Shown piece by piece: positions 36,415-45,742 of a stretch of DNA of 64,000 nucleotides. Position 1 is the stretch's first letter, and each line of letters begins with the position of its first letter. The notes below the pieces were generated by a model that worked only from the letters and a program-made list of their open reading frames with translations, did no database searches and was not told the origin of the DNA. The DNA lies in NCBI RefSeq assembly GCF_000519265.1, contig NZ_KI912608.1, positions 2,823,313 through 2,887,312 of the forward strand, read 5' to 3'. The stretch comes from Desulfonatronum lacustre DSM 10312 (lineage in GTDB: Bacteria; Desulfobacterota; Desulfovibrionia; Desulfovibrionales; Desulfonatronaceae). A program made the translations under genes and the position numbers.

Positions 36415-37718
36415 CGGACCCCTCGCCCGAGATCACCTCCTCCGTCTTTCGACGCCGGGCCCACGACCTCCTTCCCCGGGACGGCAACTACACCATGTGT
36501 CTGAGCTGCGGCCTGTGCTCCTCCGGATGCCCGGCATCCGGCCTGGCGGATATGGATCCCCGCAAATTCGTCCGCATGGCCGCCCTGGGTCTGGGCGGAG
36601 AACTGCTCAAGACTCCCTGGGTCTGGATGTGCACCCTGTGCAAACGCTGCCAGCACGTCTGCCCAATGAACATCGACATCCCCAGCCTGATCTACCACGC
36701 CCGGACCTGCTGGCCCCGGGAGCAACGGCCCAAAGGCGTGGTCGCCTCCTGCGACCAGTCCCTGCGCACGAAAACCGGCTCAGCCATGGGAGCCAGCCCC
36801 GAAGATTTCGAGTTCGTCGTCGATGATGTCCTGGAAGAGGTCCATGCGGTTCAAAAAGGCTTTGAACTGTTGCGGGCCCCCATGAACAAGCCGGATTCCT
36901 TTTTCTTCCTGAATCAGAATTCCCGGGAACCCATGACCGAGCCGGATGAAATGGTCCCGCTCTGGAAAATCCTGGACCATGTCGGCGCGGACTGGACGTA
37001 CGGTTCTTTGGGCTGGGCCGCGGAAAACTACTGCATGTTCGCGGCGGATGACGCAGCCTGGGAGCGGATTGTCCGGGAGAAGGTCAAGGCCGTGGAGGAT
37101 CTGGGAGCCAAGGTCTGGCTGAACACGGAGTGAGGCCACGAATTCTACGCGGTCCGGGTCGGGCTGCAAAAATTCGGCATCACCCCGAACTTTCGCCTGG
37201 AAAGCATCATCACCTGGTACGCTCGCTGGATCCGGGAGGGCAAGCTGCCCGTGACCAGCGACTGGAACCGCGACCTGGGGATCAAGTTCACCGTGCAGGA
37301 CCCGTGTCAATTGGTCCGCAAATCCCTGGGCGACGACATCGCCAACGATCTGCGCTTCGTGGTCAAAAGCGTGGTCGGCCCCGAAAACTTCGTGGAAATG
37401 TATCCCTGCAAGTCCAACAATTATTGCTGCGGAGGCGGAGGCGGCGCGCTCCAGGCAGGCTTTCCCGAAGCCCGCAGGGCCTACGGACTCCGCAAGCGGG
37501 ATCAGATCCTGGCCACCGGAGCCACCTACTGCATCGCCCCCTGCCACAACTGCCACTCCCAGATCCACGACCTGGCCGACCACTTCGGCCACAACTGGCA
37601 CACCGTCCACCTCTGGACCCTGATCTGCCTCTCCCTGGGCATGCTCGGCGAAAACGAGCGGACGTATCTTGGGGGGGATTTGAAGGGGCTGGCGGTGCGT
37701 CATGCCCTTCATGACTGA
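36408..37718 (+). CDS. GlpC/HdrD-like iron-sulfur CCG-domain protein, probable selenoprotein (Sec242)
   Basis: 436 residues if the in-frame TGA at 37131-37133 is read as selenocysteine; as a stop it would leave 241. Two [4Fe-4S] ferredoxin motifs lie at about 31-95 ([24 protein letters not shown]). A first, cysteine-poor CCG domain ends NTE[11 protein letters not shown], where relatives have Cys. The second CCG domain is complete ([14 protein letters not shown], then CIAPCHNC). The same frame continues after the TGA with strong family character and no other disruption. A SECIS-like hairpin starts 15 bases after the TGA. Divergent from glpAB, it likely passes their electrons to the membrane or a heterodisulfide-type partner. 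The 3' end overlaps the convergent kinase gene by 10 bases. Confidence 0.85.
37149..37167 (+). promoter_or_regulatory. Candidate bacterial SECIS hairpin
   Basis: In RNA, GCGGUCC (37149-37155) pairs over seven positions (two G-U) with GGGCUGC (37161-37167), leaving the loop GGGUC. The hairpin begins 15 bases after the UGA; the loop starts 22 bases after it. Bacterial SECIS elements are short stem-loops at this distance with a GGU-bearing loop (the E. coli fdhF loop also contains GGUC). A looser outer stem, GCC and GAAUU with AAUUC and GGC, may extend it to 37135-37178. Confidence 0.7.
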
Positions 37719-39370
37719 CTGGGCGTACAGCGCTCCAGCACCATCTGCAGATCCTCCCTGCGCAAGGGCTTGGCCAGGTAGTCGTCCATGCCCGCTTCCA
37801 GGAACTTCTCCCGATCCCCGGTCATGGCGTAGGCTGTCACGGCGATGATGGGGATTGCGGCATTCTTTTCTGATCTGATCTCTCGTGTCGCCTGCACCCC
37901 GTCCATGACCGGCATCTGCACGTCCATCAAGATGCAGTCAAAGCAGTGGGGCTTCATCAACAGGTCCAGGACCTGTCGGCCATTCTCCGCCAGGGTGACC
38001 GTGTGTCCATCTTTTTCCAGTAGCCGTTGCATGGGGATCTGATTGGAGGGGTCGTCCTCGGCCAGCAGGATGTTCAGGCCTGATTCGGGACGCGGCGCTT
38101 TACGGACTGCGGAGCGCGGACTCTCCTCCTCCGGGTCCGCCAGCCCCACGGGCAGGATGACCCGCACGGTGGTCCCCTGGCCCACGGTGCTTTCAATGGC
38201 GGTCGTTCCGTCCAGCAGGTCCACCAGCCTGCGAACGATGGCCAGGCCGAGTCCGGCGCCCTGATATTTTCGGGTGTAGGACCCTTCGGCCTGGACAAAG
38301 GGGTCGAAGATGGCTTTCAGTCGGTCCTGAGGGATGCCGATGCCCGTGTCTTCCACGGTCAGGAGCAGGGGCACGACGTTTCCGGACGCGGGATAGGCCA
38401 GAGCAAGGGTCATTTTGACCTTGCCCTGGTCCGTGTACTTCAGAGCGTTGCCCACGAGATTGAAAAGAATCTGACGCAGCCGTACCTCATCCGTGTTGAG
38501 CAGCCTGGGCAGGGCCGGGTCGATGACGCATTGCAGGGCCAGTCCTCTCTCTCGGGCCGTGAGGGCGAAAAGATCGGTCACGGCGTCGCAGGTTTCCTGG
38601 ATGTCGAAGTTGACCTTATTGATTTCCATTTTTCCCGACTCCATGCGGGAAAGGTCCAGGATGTCCGAGAGCAGGCGGGTCAGGCGGTGGGCTGAATTCA
38701 TCGACAGTTCCACAAAGCGCTGCTGCTCGCCGGTCAGGTCCGTGGTCTGCAGAAGCTGCATCATGCCCATGATGCCGTTCAGCGGAGTGCGGATTTCGTG
38801 GCTCATGTTGGCCAGGAATTCGGACTTGGCCTGGTTGGCCGTCTCGGCCTGCTCCTTGGCCCGGCGCAAGGCCTGCTCGACCAGGCCGCGGCGGGCCAGT
38901 TCCTGTTCCAGTTCCTGGGTGCGTTCCAGCACCAGCGCGGCCAGTCGCTCCTGGTCCCGGCGCTTGGCGTTGTTGGCCGCCTTGATCTTGGCCATGGCCC
39001 TGATCTGGGCGCTCAGTTCCACCTCGTCGATGGGCTTGGGCAGGAAGCCCTCCGCACCGACGCGCAAGGCCTTGATGCGGCTTTCCCGGCCGGTCTTCAG
39101 GGCGGTCAGAAAGACCACGGGGATGTCCCGGGTGTGTTCGTCGTCCTTCAGCCGACGGCAGACCTCGAAGCCGTCCATCCCAGGCATCACGATATCCAGA
39201 AGGATCACGTCCGGATCCCGGGAGCGGGCCAGCTCAATGCCTTGCCGACCGTCCAGGGCGGTGAGCAGCACGCTGTCCGGGAATGCGTCCCGGACCACGG
39301 CCCGCAGCGTGATCAGGTTGTCCTGGTGGTCGTCAACAGCCAGCAGCGTCAATTTTTCAGCATTTTCCAC
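37709..39370 (-). CDS. Hybrid histidine kinase with N- and C-terminal receivers
   Basis: 553 aa, soluble. Order: receiver (about 9-125, phospho-acceptor D59 in [13 protein letters not shown]), coiled-coil linker, HisKA with H191 in [15 protein letters not shown], HATPase with [16 protein letters not shown] and GAGLGLAI, then a second receiver (about 430-550, [15 protein letters not shown]). No sensor or membrane segment, so it is probably driven by phosphotransfer from the upstream kinase 30 bases away on the same strand. Confidence 0.92.
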   Translation of the reverse strand: MENAEKLTLLAVDDHQDNLITLRAVVRDAFPDSVLLTALDGRQGIELARSRDPDVILLDIVMPGMDGFEVCRRLKDDEHTRDIPVVFLTALKTGRESRIKALRVGAEGFLPKPIDEVELSAQIRAMAKIKAANNAKRRDQERLAALVLERTQELEQELARRGLVEQALRRAKEQAETANQAKSEFLANMSHEIRTPLNGIMGMMQLLQTTDLTGEQQRFVELSMNSAHRLTRLLSDILDLSRMESGKMEINKVNFDIQETCDAVTDLFALTARERGLALQCVIDPALPRLLNTDEVRLRQILFNLVGNALKYTDQGKVKMTLALAYPASGNVVPLLLTVEDTGIGIPQDRLKAIFDPFVQAEGSYTRKYQGAGLGLAIVRRLVDLLDGTTAIESTVGQGTTVRVILPVGLADPEEESPRSAVRKAPRPESGLNILLAEDDPSNQIPMQRLLEKDGHTVTLAENGRQVLDLLMKPHCFDCILMDVQMPVMDGVQATREIRSEKNAAIPIIAVTAYAMTGDREKFLEAGMDDYLAKPLRREDLQMVLERCTPSQS

Positions 39371-39400
39371 GCAAGATCTCCTGAATGGTTCAACGGACTG

Positions 39401-42025
39401 CTAAGGGTGTTCCTGGTCTTGCCTGACGGCACCGGTCGTCAGCGCGCCGGTCGTGGGCGCGACCATGTTCGCCACGGCGGCCAGGAGGTGTTTCCTGTTG
39501 ATGTCGCCCTTGCGGATCAACTGATGGATGTTGTTGCCGGTAAGAAAATGCAGTTCTTCCCGGGTGACGTGCTTGGCCGTAAGAATCAGCACGGGCAGAA
39601 GCCTGGTCCGATCCTGTCCGCGGATGGCGCGGAGCACGGCAAAACCGTCCACTCCCGGCATCATCAGGTCCAGGATCACCGCGTCGGGTACGGCTCTGTT
39701 GATTTCATCCAGAGCTTCCTTGCCGTTGCGGGCCGTCCGGATATCGTATCCCTGCTCTTCGAGCATGTCCCGAAGCTGGATAACCGCCGGTTCGCTGTCT
39801 TCCACCAGGAGTATGGACTTCCCTCGGCCGTCCTCCTCAGACAGAAGTCCTCGTCCTCGGGTGCGGGATCGGGTGCGGAAAAGGTCCGCCGGTTCTCGTC
39901 CTCCCGTGCCGATCTTGTCCGCGGAAAGGATCAGGGGCAGGGTCACGGTGAAGGTCGTACCCTGACCGGGAACGCTGCGCACGGCAATGTCTCCTCCCAG
40001 CATTTCGGCGTAGCGCCTGGCGATGGACAGCCCGAGGCCGGTGCCGCCGTAATTTTTGGAGGTGCTTTCGTCGGCCTGCCGGAATTCATCGAAGATCACG
40101 GACAGGCGATCCTCGGGGATGCCGATGCCCGTGTCCGTCACGGTGATGACCATTGCCTCCCCGTCCTGTTCGGCGGCAATCTCCACCTGCCCTTGTTCCG
40201 TGAACTTGACCGCATTGGCCGCGATGTTCTGGAGAATGTGCCGACACTTGGAGAAGTCGCTGGCCAGGGGGGGCAGGTTTCGGCCCATGCGCACGACCAG
40301 GGCGATGCCCTTTTCCCTCGCCTGGGGTTCAAGCACTTCCACGACCTGGTCCACCAGGTCCTTGAGCGGGAAGCGTTCAATGGCGACGTCCTCCTTGCCG
40401 GCCTCGATCCGCGCGAGGTCCAGAATGTCGTTGATCAGGGCCAGCAGGTGTCTGCCGTTCCGTTTGATCACACCCAGGTAATCGTATTCCTCCTCGGGCA
40501 CGGCTCCTTGCAACCTGCGTTCAAGCACGCCGGCCAGGGCGATCACCGAATTCAGCGGGGTGCGCAGCTCGTGGCTCATGTTGGCCAGGAAGGTGTTCTT
40601 CAGCCGGTTGGCCTGTTCCAGCTGCCGTTTCTGCATGTCCAGTTCGATGTTCTGCTCGGTCAGCTCGTCGGCCTGCACGCCCAGCTCCTTTTTCTGGGCC
40701 TCCAGCTCGCGGTTCCAGTGCGCCAGCCTATCAGCCAGGGTCCGCGCCTCGCGAAAGGCCAGGACCCCCTCCATGCGCGCGGTGAGCACGCTCCAGACGT
40801 CCTGTACCAGACGCATGGTCGCGTCGTCGTACCCATGGATGGAGGACAGGGAGATCATGGCCATGACCTGGTGATCCGACCCCACGGGGATGGTCAGGAT
40901 TTCCCGGGGGGAGAGTTCCCCGCTCACGGCGATGAAGGCGAAACGGGTGTCGTCGGGAATGTCCGTGATGCGCTGGATGCGGCGGGTGGCCAGGGCCGCG
41001 CCCAGTTCGCCCTCCAGATCCGCGGCGGAGAAGGCGGCGCGGGCTTTTTCGCCCAGGCCGATGGAAACCGAGTGCTCGTAGGCGGTCTTGGCCTCGTTCA
41101 GAAAATAGATCGCGCCCGCCTGGGACCCGGTCTGTTCGAGCAGGACCTTGAGCAGTTCGCGACAAAAGGAGCGGACTTCATTTTCCCGGAGCATGGTCTC
41201 GGAGAGCAGGGCCGCCTTGGCGTGGATCTGCATCTGGGTCTGGATCCCGGCGGCCATGACGTTGAAGGAGGCGGACAAGGCGCCCATTTCGTTGGCGGAG
41301 CGGTAGTCGCTGCGGGCGTTCATGTCTCCCTGATGAAAGCGATCCGTCGCGGCCACGAGCGTCTTCAGCGGCTCCCTGATTCCACGCAGCAGGAACCAGG
41401 CCACGGCCATGGAGCCGAGGATGATCGCGGCAATAGCGAAGGCCAGTTGGCCGTTCAGCGAATTGTGCAGGCTTCGCGCATCCTGGTAAAAAGCCTCGGC
41501 TTTCAAGCTGGCGAAATCGTCGATCACCTGGACGTGCCCCATCATTTCATTCAGATGATCGCTGCCCAGCCCCGTGGATGTATGGATGTCAATCGCCCGG
41601 GCCTGGGCCGACCTGTTGCCCAAGATCAGGCGCCGGACTTCTTCCCGGTTGGTCTTGCATTCCCTGTAGACCTGCTCCAGGCGGTCGATATCCGCACGCG
41701 GCCCGAGATAACGCTCGTAGAGAATGGCGAACTGCCTCTCGACGCTGGCTTCATGGTTCTGGATGAGGCGGGCGAGACGCAGTTCATCCGCCGCGGTTCG
41801 CGCTTCGTGCTGCTCTTCCGCGGCCCAGTGAATAACCAGAATGTCCACCTTCAGTTCGCTCAAGGCCCGGCGGACGGTCAAGGGATGGTCGTACAGGCCT
41901 TCGGTCTGCCGCCAGAGCAGGTCGGAATGGACCCAGGCCAGGGCGGCCAGTCCGACCACCAGAAGCAGGATGAGTCCCAGGCCGAGGCGCAGTTGCCTGC
42001 TGATTTTCATGTCTTCAAAACGCAT
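39401..42025 (-). CDS. Membrane sensor histidine kinase with HAMP, GAF-like and receiver domains
   Basis: 874 aa. Two membrane helices (about 13-32 and 194-215) flank a periplasmic helical sensor of about 160 residues. Then come HAMP (215-270), a GAF-like domain (285-425), a coiled coil, HisKA with H485 in [15 protein letters not shown], HATPase with NAVKFTEQG, DTGIGIP and GGTGLGLSI, and a C-terminal receiver (AVILDLMMPGVDG). The start could also be the ATG five codons on. It lies between cheR and the hybrid kinase in a three-gene unit. Confidence 0.92.
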   Translation of the reverse strand: MRFEDMKISRQLRLGLGLILLLVVGLAALAWVHSDLLWRQTEGLYDHPLTVRRALSELKVDILVIHWAAEEQHEARTAADELRLARLIQNHEASVERQFAILYERYLGPRADIDRLEQVYRECKTNREEVRRLILGNRSAQARAIDIHTSTGLGSDHLNEMMGHVQVIDDFASLKAEAFYQDARSLHNSLNGQLAFAIAAIILGSMAVAWFLLRGIREPLKTLVAATDRFHQGDMNARSDYRSANEMGALSASFNVMAAGIQTQMQIHAKAALLSETMLRENEVRSFCRELLKVLLEQTGSQAGAIYFLNEAKTAYEHSVSIGLGEKARAAFSAADLEGELGAALATRRIQRITDIPDDTRFAFIAVSGELSPREILTIPVGSDHQVMAMISLSSIHGYDDATMRLVQDVWSVLTARMEGVLAFREARTLADRLAHWNRELEAQKKELGVQADELTEQNIELDMQKRQLEQANRLKNTFLANMSHELRTPLNSVIALAGVLERRLQGAVPEEEYDYLGVIKRNGRHLLALINDILDLARIEAGKEDVAIERFPLKDLVDQVVEVLEPQAREKGIALVVRMGRNLPPLASDFSKCRHILQNIAANAVKFTEQGQVEIAAEQDGEAMVITVTDTGIGIPEDRLSVIFDEFRQADESTSKNYGGTGLGLSIARRYAEMLGGDIAVRSVPGQGTTFTVTLPLILSADKIGTGGREPADLFRTRSRTRGRGLLSEEDGRGKSILLVEDSEPAVIQLRDMLEEQGYDIRTARNGKEALDEINRAVPDAVILDLMMPGVDGFAVLRAIRGQDRTRLLPVLILTAKHVTREELHFLTGNNIHQLIRKGDINRKHLLAAVANMVAPTTGALTTGAVRQDQEHP

Positions 42026-42039
42026 GGGCGGCCTTTTTG

Positions 42040-42864
42040 TTATTTTTTTCGGAACACGGGCGCGGGCGTGAGGGTTGTTTGAAAGGCTCCGTACTGCTCC
42101 ACCAGGGACCGTTCCGCTTCGCCCGTGACCAGGTAGCCGCCGGGCTTCAGGCAGCCGTGGAGCTTGTCCAGTATCCGAGCGCGGATTGCAGGGTTGTAGT
42201 AGTAGAGCAGGTTGCCGACGAAGACCAGATCAAAGTCCCCGTAGATGCTCATGGGCGGGCAGACCGAGTCCTGGGCGAGCAGGTCGTACACGGAAAAATC
42301 AACCCGCTCCCTGATCCTGGAGGCAAGGCTGTAGCGCCGGCCATGCTGAAAGAAACAGGCATGGATGTACTTCAGCGGCACGTTGCGTACCGCGGCGAGA
42401 TCATAGCTGCCGGCCCGGGCCGCGGCCAGCTCCGTCTCGTCGATGTCCGTGGCGAAAATGCGAAAATGCGCGACGTCTTTTTGATCCGCGGTCAGCTCGT
42501 CCAGAAGGATGGCCAGGGAGTAAACCTCCTGACCGGCGGCGCAGGCGCAGGACCAGATCCGGATCTCCCCGCGCCCGCGTTTTCCGGCCCGATCCAGAAG
42601 ACCCGGCAGGACAACCTGCTCAAGCAAGGCGAAGGTCAAAGGGTTGCGAAAAAATTCGCTGTACGTGATCCGCAGGGCCGCGCACAAGGCTTGCGCCTCA
42701 ACCACGTCCAGCTCCAGTCGGCGACAATAGGCGTCCGGATTCAGTCCCGCGACCTCCAATCTGGAAGAAAGGGTTTTCTCCAGAAAGGAGTGGTCGAAAC
42801 AGGAAACATCCAGCCCGATCGTCCGCTGCATGGTGTCGATCAGTTGCCTGAGATGCTGATCCAT
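42040..42864 (-). CDS. cheR: CheR-type protein-glutamate methyltransferase
   Basis: 274 aa. An N-terminal helical domain is followed by a SAM-binding Rossmann domain: RITYSEFFRNPLTF, IWSCACAAGQEVYSLAILL, IFATDIDETELAAARAG and DLVFVGNLLYYY. CheR methylates chemoreceptors. No cheB or receptor is nearby; the two downstream kinase genes (gap 14 bases to the first) suggest it serves a dedicated signalling system. The second glycine-rich motif is CACAAGQE rather than the usual STGEE-like form. Confidence 0.88.
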   Translation of the reverse strand: MDQHLRQLIDTMQRTIGLDVSCFDHSFLEKTLSSRLEVAGLNPDAYCRRLELDVVEAQALCAALRITYSEFFRNPLTFALLEQVVLPGLLDRAGKRGRGEIRIWSCACAAGQEVYSLAILLDELTADQKDVAHFRIFATDIDETELAAARAGSYDLAAVRNVPLKYIHACFFQHGRRYSLASRIRERVDFSVYDLLAQDSVCPPMSIYGDFDLVFVGNLLYYYNPAIRARILDKLHGCLKPGGYLVTGEAERSLVEQYGAFQTTLTPAPVFRKK

Positions 42865-42956
42865 GAAAAAGCCTTTAATTGCAACAAACGGAATGCAGTC
42901 AGCGGGTTTTGAGCATCAATAGAAAAAAAGCGTCGTTGCGAATCATGATCCCTGAT

Positions 42957-43412
42957 TCATTGCTTATTTTTGAATGAAAAATTTGACGGCTCTAACTTGA
43001 ATAAGGTTTTTGATATCTCAAATGGAGCGATTTCTTTCCAGTCACATCCAAGACTTTTTCTGATTTTGAAGCACAGCCTCTTGAAAGATTGTAGCTCGCT
43101 CTCTTTTTCAAGTGTTCCTCCTTGCTCCCAAAATCTTGTTAATTCTTCTACAACGTCCTTATCGCCGCATATGCATATTCTAGCTTTAGCGTCATTTAGA
43201 ACTGCAAGGCCTTCTAATTCATTTGTTTCTACACCGAGTCTCCTTGATGCAGCCAACCTTGTTGTCGCATTGATAAAATCAATATATGCTTTCAACCGTG
43301 TTTCTGCTAACTCATTTTTCCTTTCTCTTGCAGCTGTAAAAAAATGGCCTAAGATAGCAACGATTATAGCTGTAAAAAATGCGATTATAGATGATGTGAG
43401 TACGGATATCAT
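42957..43412 (-). CDS. Small single-span membrane hypothetical protein
   Basis: 151 aa. One N-terminal membrane helix (MISVLTSSIIAFFTAIIVAI) is followed by a helical cytoplasmic domain with SRRLGVETNELEGLAVLN and CICGDKDVVEELTRFWEQG. The family is not recognised. The gene is markedly AT-richer than cheR beside it, marking the edge of an accessory island. It could be a membrane-anchored effector or accessory protein of the nuclease system upstream, but 590 bases separate them. Confidence 0.6.
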   Translation of the reverse strand: MISVLTSSIIAFFTAIIVAILGHFFTAARERKNELAETRLKAYIDFINATTRLAASRRLGVETNELEGLAVLNDAKARICICGDKDVVEELTRFWEQGGTLEKESELQSFKRLCFKIRKSLGCDWKEIAPFEISKTLFKLEPSNFSFKNKQ

Positions 43413-44002
43413 TTCTTTCCAATATTAATCATTTATTGATGTCCCTCCTGCATTCCTTCGCGTGGCAGCCAGTGCAAAGTGAGCATGGTTGTGGGATTAA
43501 ATAACTTGTTGAGGTTGGCGTGCCAAGGTCAATGTGGATGCCGAATATGATATCAATCCACGGGCTTTATTTCTTAAGCAAACCATTCCGTCAAGTAGCG
43601 GTACATTTCAACCGGCATTCTAACGCTTTCGAGATTCTCCCCGCGCTCATGAACGCGGTAAGAGCTGAATGTAGATATTACACCAACAAGTTCCCCAATG
43701 CTGCAGAACAGCGGCTGAAGTTGCTTTTTCAAAGGAACCCAAGGGCTGACCATTGTGTTGGAATGAGATTGGTTTGGAAGGGCGGCTCTGAGTCGTCTGT
43801 TGCGGCTTTTTCGTTATTATCATTCAGCAGAGCCGAAATTACAGCATGATGCTTCAAAAAGGATGTCTGGTTGTCGCACCAAACTCGACCCAAGCGAGAG
43901 AGTAAAACGCCGGCTGCGAGCAACACTTCATAGCCGGATTTCTCAAACCGGGAATTAGAGAAATTTTTAGCTTGACCCTTTTTGCTGCCTTTGGCAGCCA
44001 CA
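43413..44002. other. 590-base region without a convincing gene
   Basis: Low-GC sequence. Open frames exist on both strands (43520-43849 plus, 43729-44064 minus) but they overlap each other or the neighbouring gene and lack ribosome sites or recognisable motifs. It may hold decayed remnants. Confidence 0.5.
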
Positions 44003-45679
44003 TCACAGGATCTCGAACATCCCTGGATGCACTCCGTAAATCTGTTCAAAATGACGGTCTGCATAGTTCTTCATATCAGCCTGTGTTCCTGACGATGTAA
44101 GCCAGCGATAATCATATTCAAAAGGCCCAGTTCTTGTGATCCATTGTCGTGTCATGTCGTAGCTGACATTAGTGGCATAGAAATTCTCAAATGTCGCTTG
44201 GATCAGTGTCTGGCTCTTGCCAGAAATTAGACGTGGATAAATTCCCCCGTCGTCTGCTTTGTCGATAAACGGTGCTGAGTGGCGCTCAAATAACCTACCA
44301 GTTTCAAGGGATACTCGCTCCTCGGTCATCCACACACCCGGCCAACAGAAAAATTCTGGTCTCGAAAGCTTGTCTTTGTTAAACTCTAAAAAATGTGAAA
44401 ATAGGAAGTGTACGGGTAGATTGATTGTGGAGTAATCAAAATTTGCATACTCGGCAGCTAGAGACTCAAGAGCTTGGCTGGCGCCTATCCATCGAGTTAC
44501 TGTTGCAGCTACAGTGTGTGGTGAGTCGATTAAAAGCATACTAGAGAGCGTCTCGCTCACCTCGATGTATTCAGCCTTTGAATATCGCTGAATTGTGCGT
44601 GCGAGATCTGGACGCCGCGCGATTGTGCGGCAGAGCGAAAAAAAACGAAAACCCGGATCAATATCTTTTATGAACGTTGTGAAGACCTGCAGAGGCATCG
44701 GAAATCCTGCACCCGGATTCAGCGCGATGTCACAGACCAATAAGAAGAGAGCGACAACGGGATGATCAATGTTTCGCGGCCAGTCAAGCTCGGTTAATTG
44801 TAGAAAAGATTCGAATGCATCCCCGTAGATTCCCTTGATCATCCTTTTGGAGCGTACATCATCCCAGGTGAACTTTCCACCCGAAGCGAAATATAGAAAC
44901 TGCAATTGCGCAAACCGGGCCTGCCCTTCAAATATCTCATCAGCTCCGATTTGCGTAATTGCCACATCAGACCCCCAGTAGTATCCCTTCTCCTTCCGAG
45001 CTCGCATTGTGGCAAATTCCTTCTCCCACCCTCTGGGATCAGGGAATACGCATAAGGTTGGGTCGAGTGTGGAAGCGAGGACAAGGATGACATTTCCATA
45101 AGCGATTTCACACGAGTGACCAACGCAATCAAAGAGCGGGTGTTCGACAATTTGCCGAATTAATCGTGGATTCTTGGTGATGAGCCTAAAAAATTCAATG
45201 TCTAATTGGTTGTTAACAATGACGTTCGCCATTCCGACAGGCGTTTCTGGATCTCCCCCCGGAGCATTTGCCCCCTCAACCAAACGAAGGATTGATTTCT
45301 TTGGCCCAATACGCCTCGTAAGTTCTTTGAGATTATCGTAGTTCAGGTGCGCCTGGGCTGGATAGCTGAGGCTTAGCATCAAGCCTGTTGTTGACCCAAC
45401 ATGTTGCCACCAGTGGATCGTTTCATGAACGTAGGTCGAATACGCCTGTATATTGTCGAAGTCGATCCCGCCACCTACGATCCCTTTAGGCATTGCGGCG
45501 ATTTTGTGGTGGATTACAGAGGATAGGCGCAACACGCACTGAAAAAAATTATAGAGTCCGTGTGCATTTAGGCATGCATTGAGGTCAATAGGTGAATCAA
45601 TCATGCCAATGGAATTATCGAGCAAACCAGCATTCCATTCGATGTGTCGAAGCTTACCGTCACTCGAATTTTGCTGCAC
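44003..45679 (-). CDS. Uncharacterised HExxH-motif protein paired with an OLD-family nuclease
   Basis: 558 aa from a GTG at 45679 with GGAG upstream. The motif YVHETIHWWQHVGST gives zinc-type ligands H85 and H89 with E86 as base. A segment FEGQARFAQLQ (E251) could supply the third ligand, as in gluzincin peptidases; this is inference. The rest, including SLCRTIARRPDLARTIQRY and a tryptophan-rich C-terminal part, matches nothing I can name. No signal peptide or membrane helix, so probably cytoplasmic. It starts 63 bases after the stop of the OLD ATPase/TOPRIM gene on the same strand, and both are in a variable island. A role as a defence effector or regulator is plausible but unproven. Base composition is low GC. 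Confidence 0.6.
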   Translation of the reverse strand: MQQNSSDGKLRHIEWNAGLLDNSIGMIDSPIDLNACLNAHGLYNFFQCVLRLSSVIHHKIAAMPKGIVGGGIDFDNIQAYSTYVHETIHWWQHVGSTTGLMLSLSYPAQAHLNYDNLKELTRRIGPKKSILRLVEGANAPGGDPETPVGMANVIVNNQLDIEFFRLITKNPRLIRQIVEHPLFDCVGHSCEIAYGNVILVLASTLDPTLCVFPDPRGWEKEFATMRARKEKGYYWGSDVAITQIGADEIFEGQARFAQLQFLYFASGGKFTWDDVRSKRMIKGIYGDAFESFLQLTELDWPRNIDHPVVALFLLVCDIALNPGAGFPMPLQVFTTFIKDIDPGFRFFSLCRTIARRPDLARTIQRYSKAEYIEVSETLSSMLLIDSPHTVAATVTRWIGASQALESLAAEYANFDYSTINLPVHFLFSHFLEFNKDKLSRPEFFCWPGVWMTEERVSLETGRLFERHSAPFIDKADDGGIYPRLISGKSQTLIQATFENFYATNVSYDMTRQWITRTGPFEYDYRWLTSSGTQADMKNYADRHFEQIYGVHPGMFEIL

Positions 45680-45742
45680 TCTTTTGCTCCATTGGCTGGC
45701 AGGGACTTGTCTGACACTACCTACAATTCAAGAACGGCACCC

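Noticed and set aside
37131-37133. The TGA read as an ordinary nonsense mutation.
   Set aside because: The downstream 195 codons remain in frame and conserved, no other lesion is present, the site is a conserved Cys and a SECIS-like hairpin follows. It cannot be excluded without the genome's sel genes.
38798-42082. Very long open frame on the plus strand across the two kinase genes (over 1000 codons).
   Set aside because: It is antisense to well-defined histidine kinases and results from high GC codon bias; no motif or ribosome site supports it.
43729-44064. Minus-strand frame of 111 codons overlapping the end of the HExxH gene.
   Set aside because: No recognisable motif, overlap with a better gene and no ribosome site.
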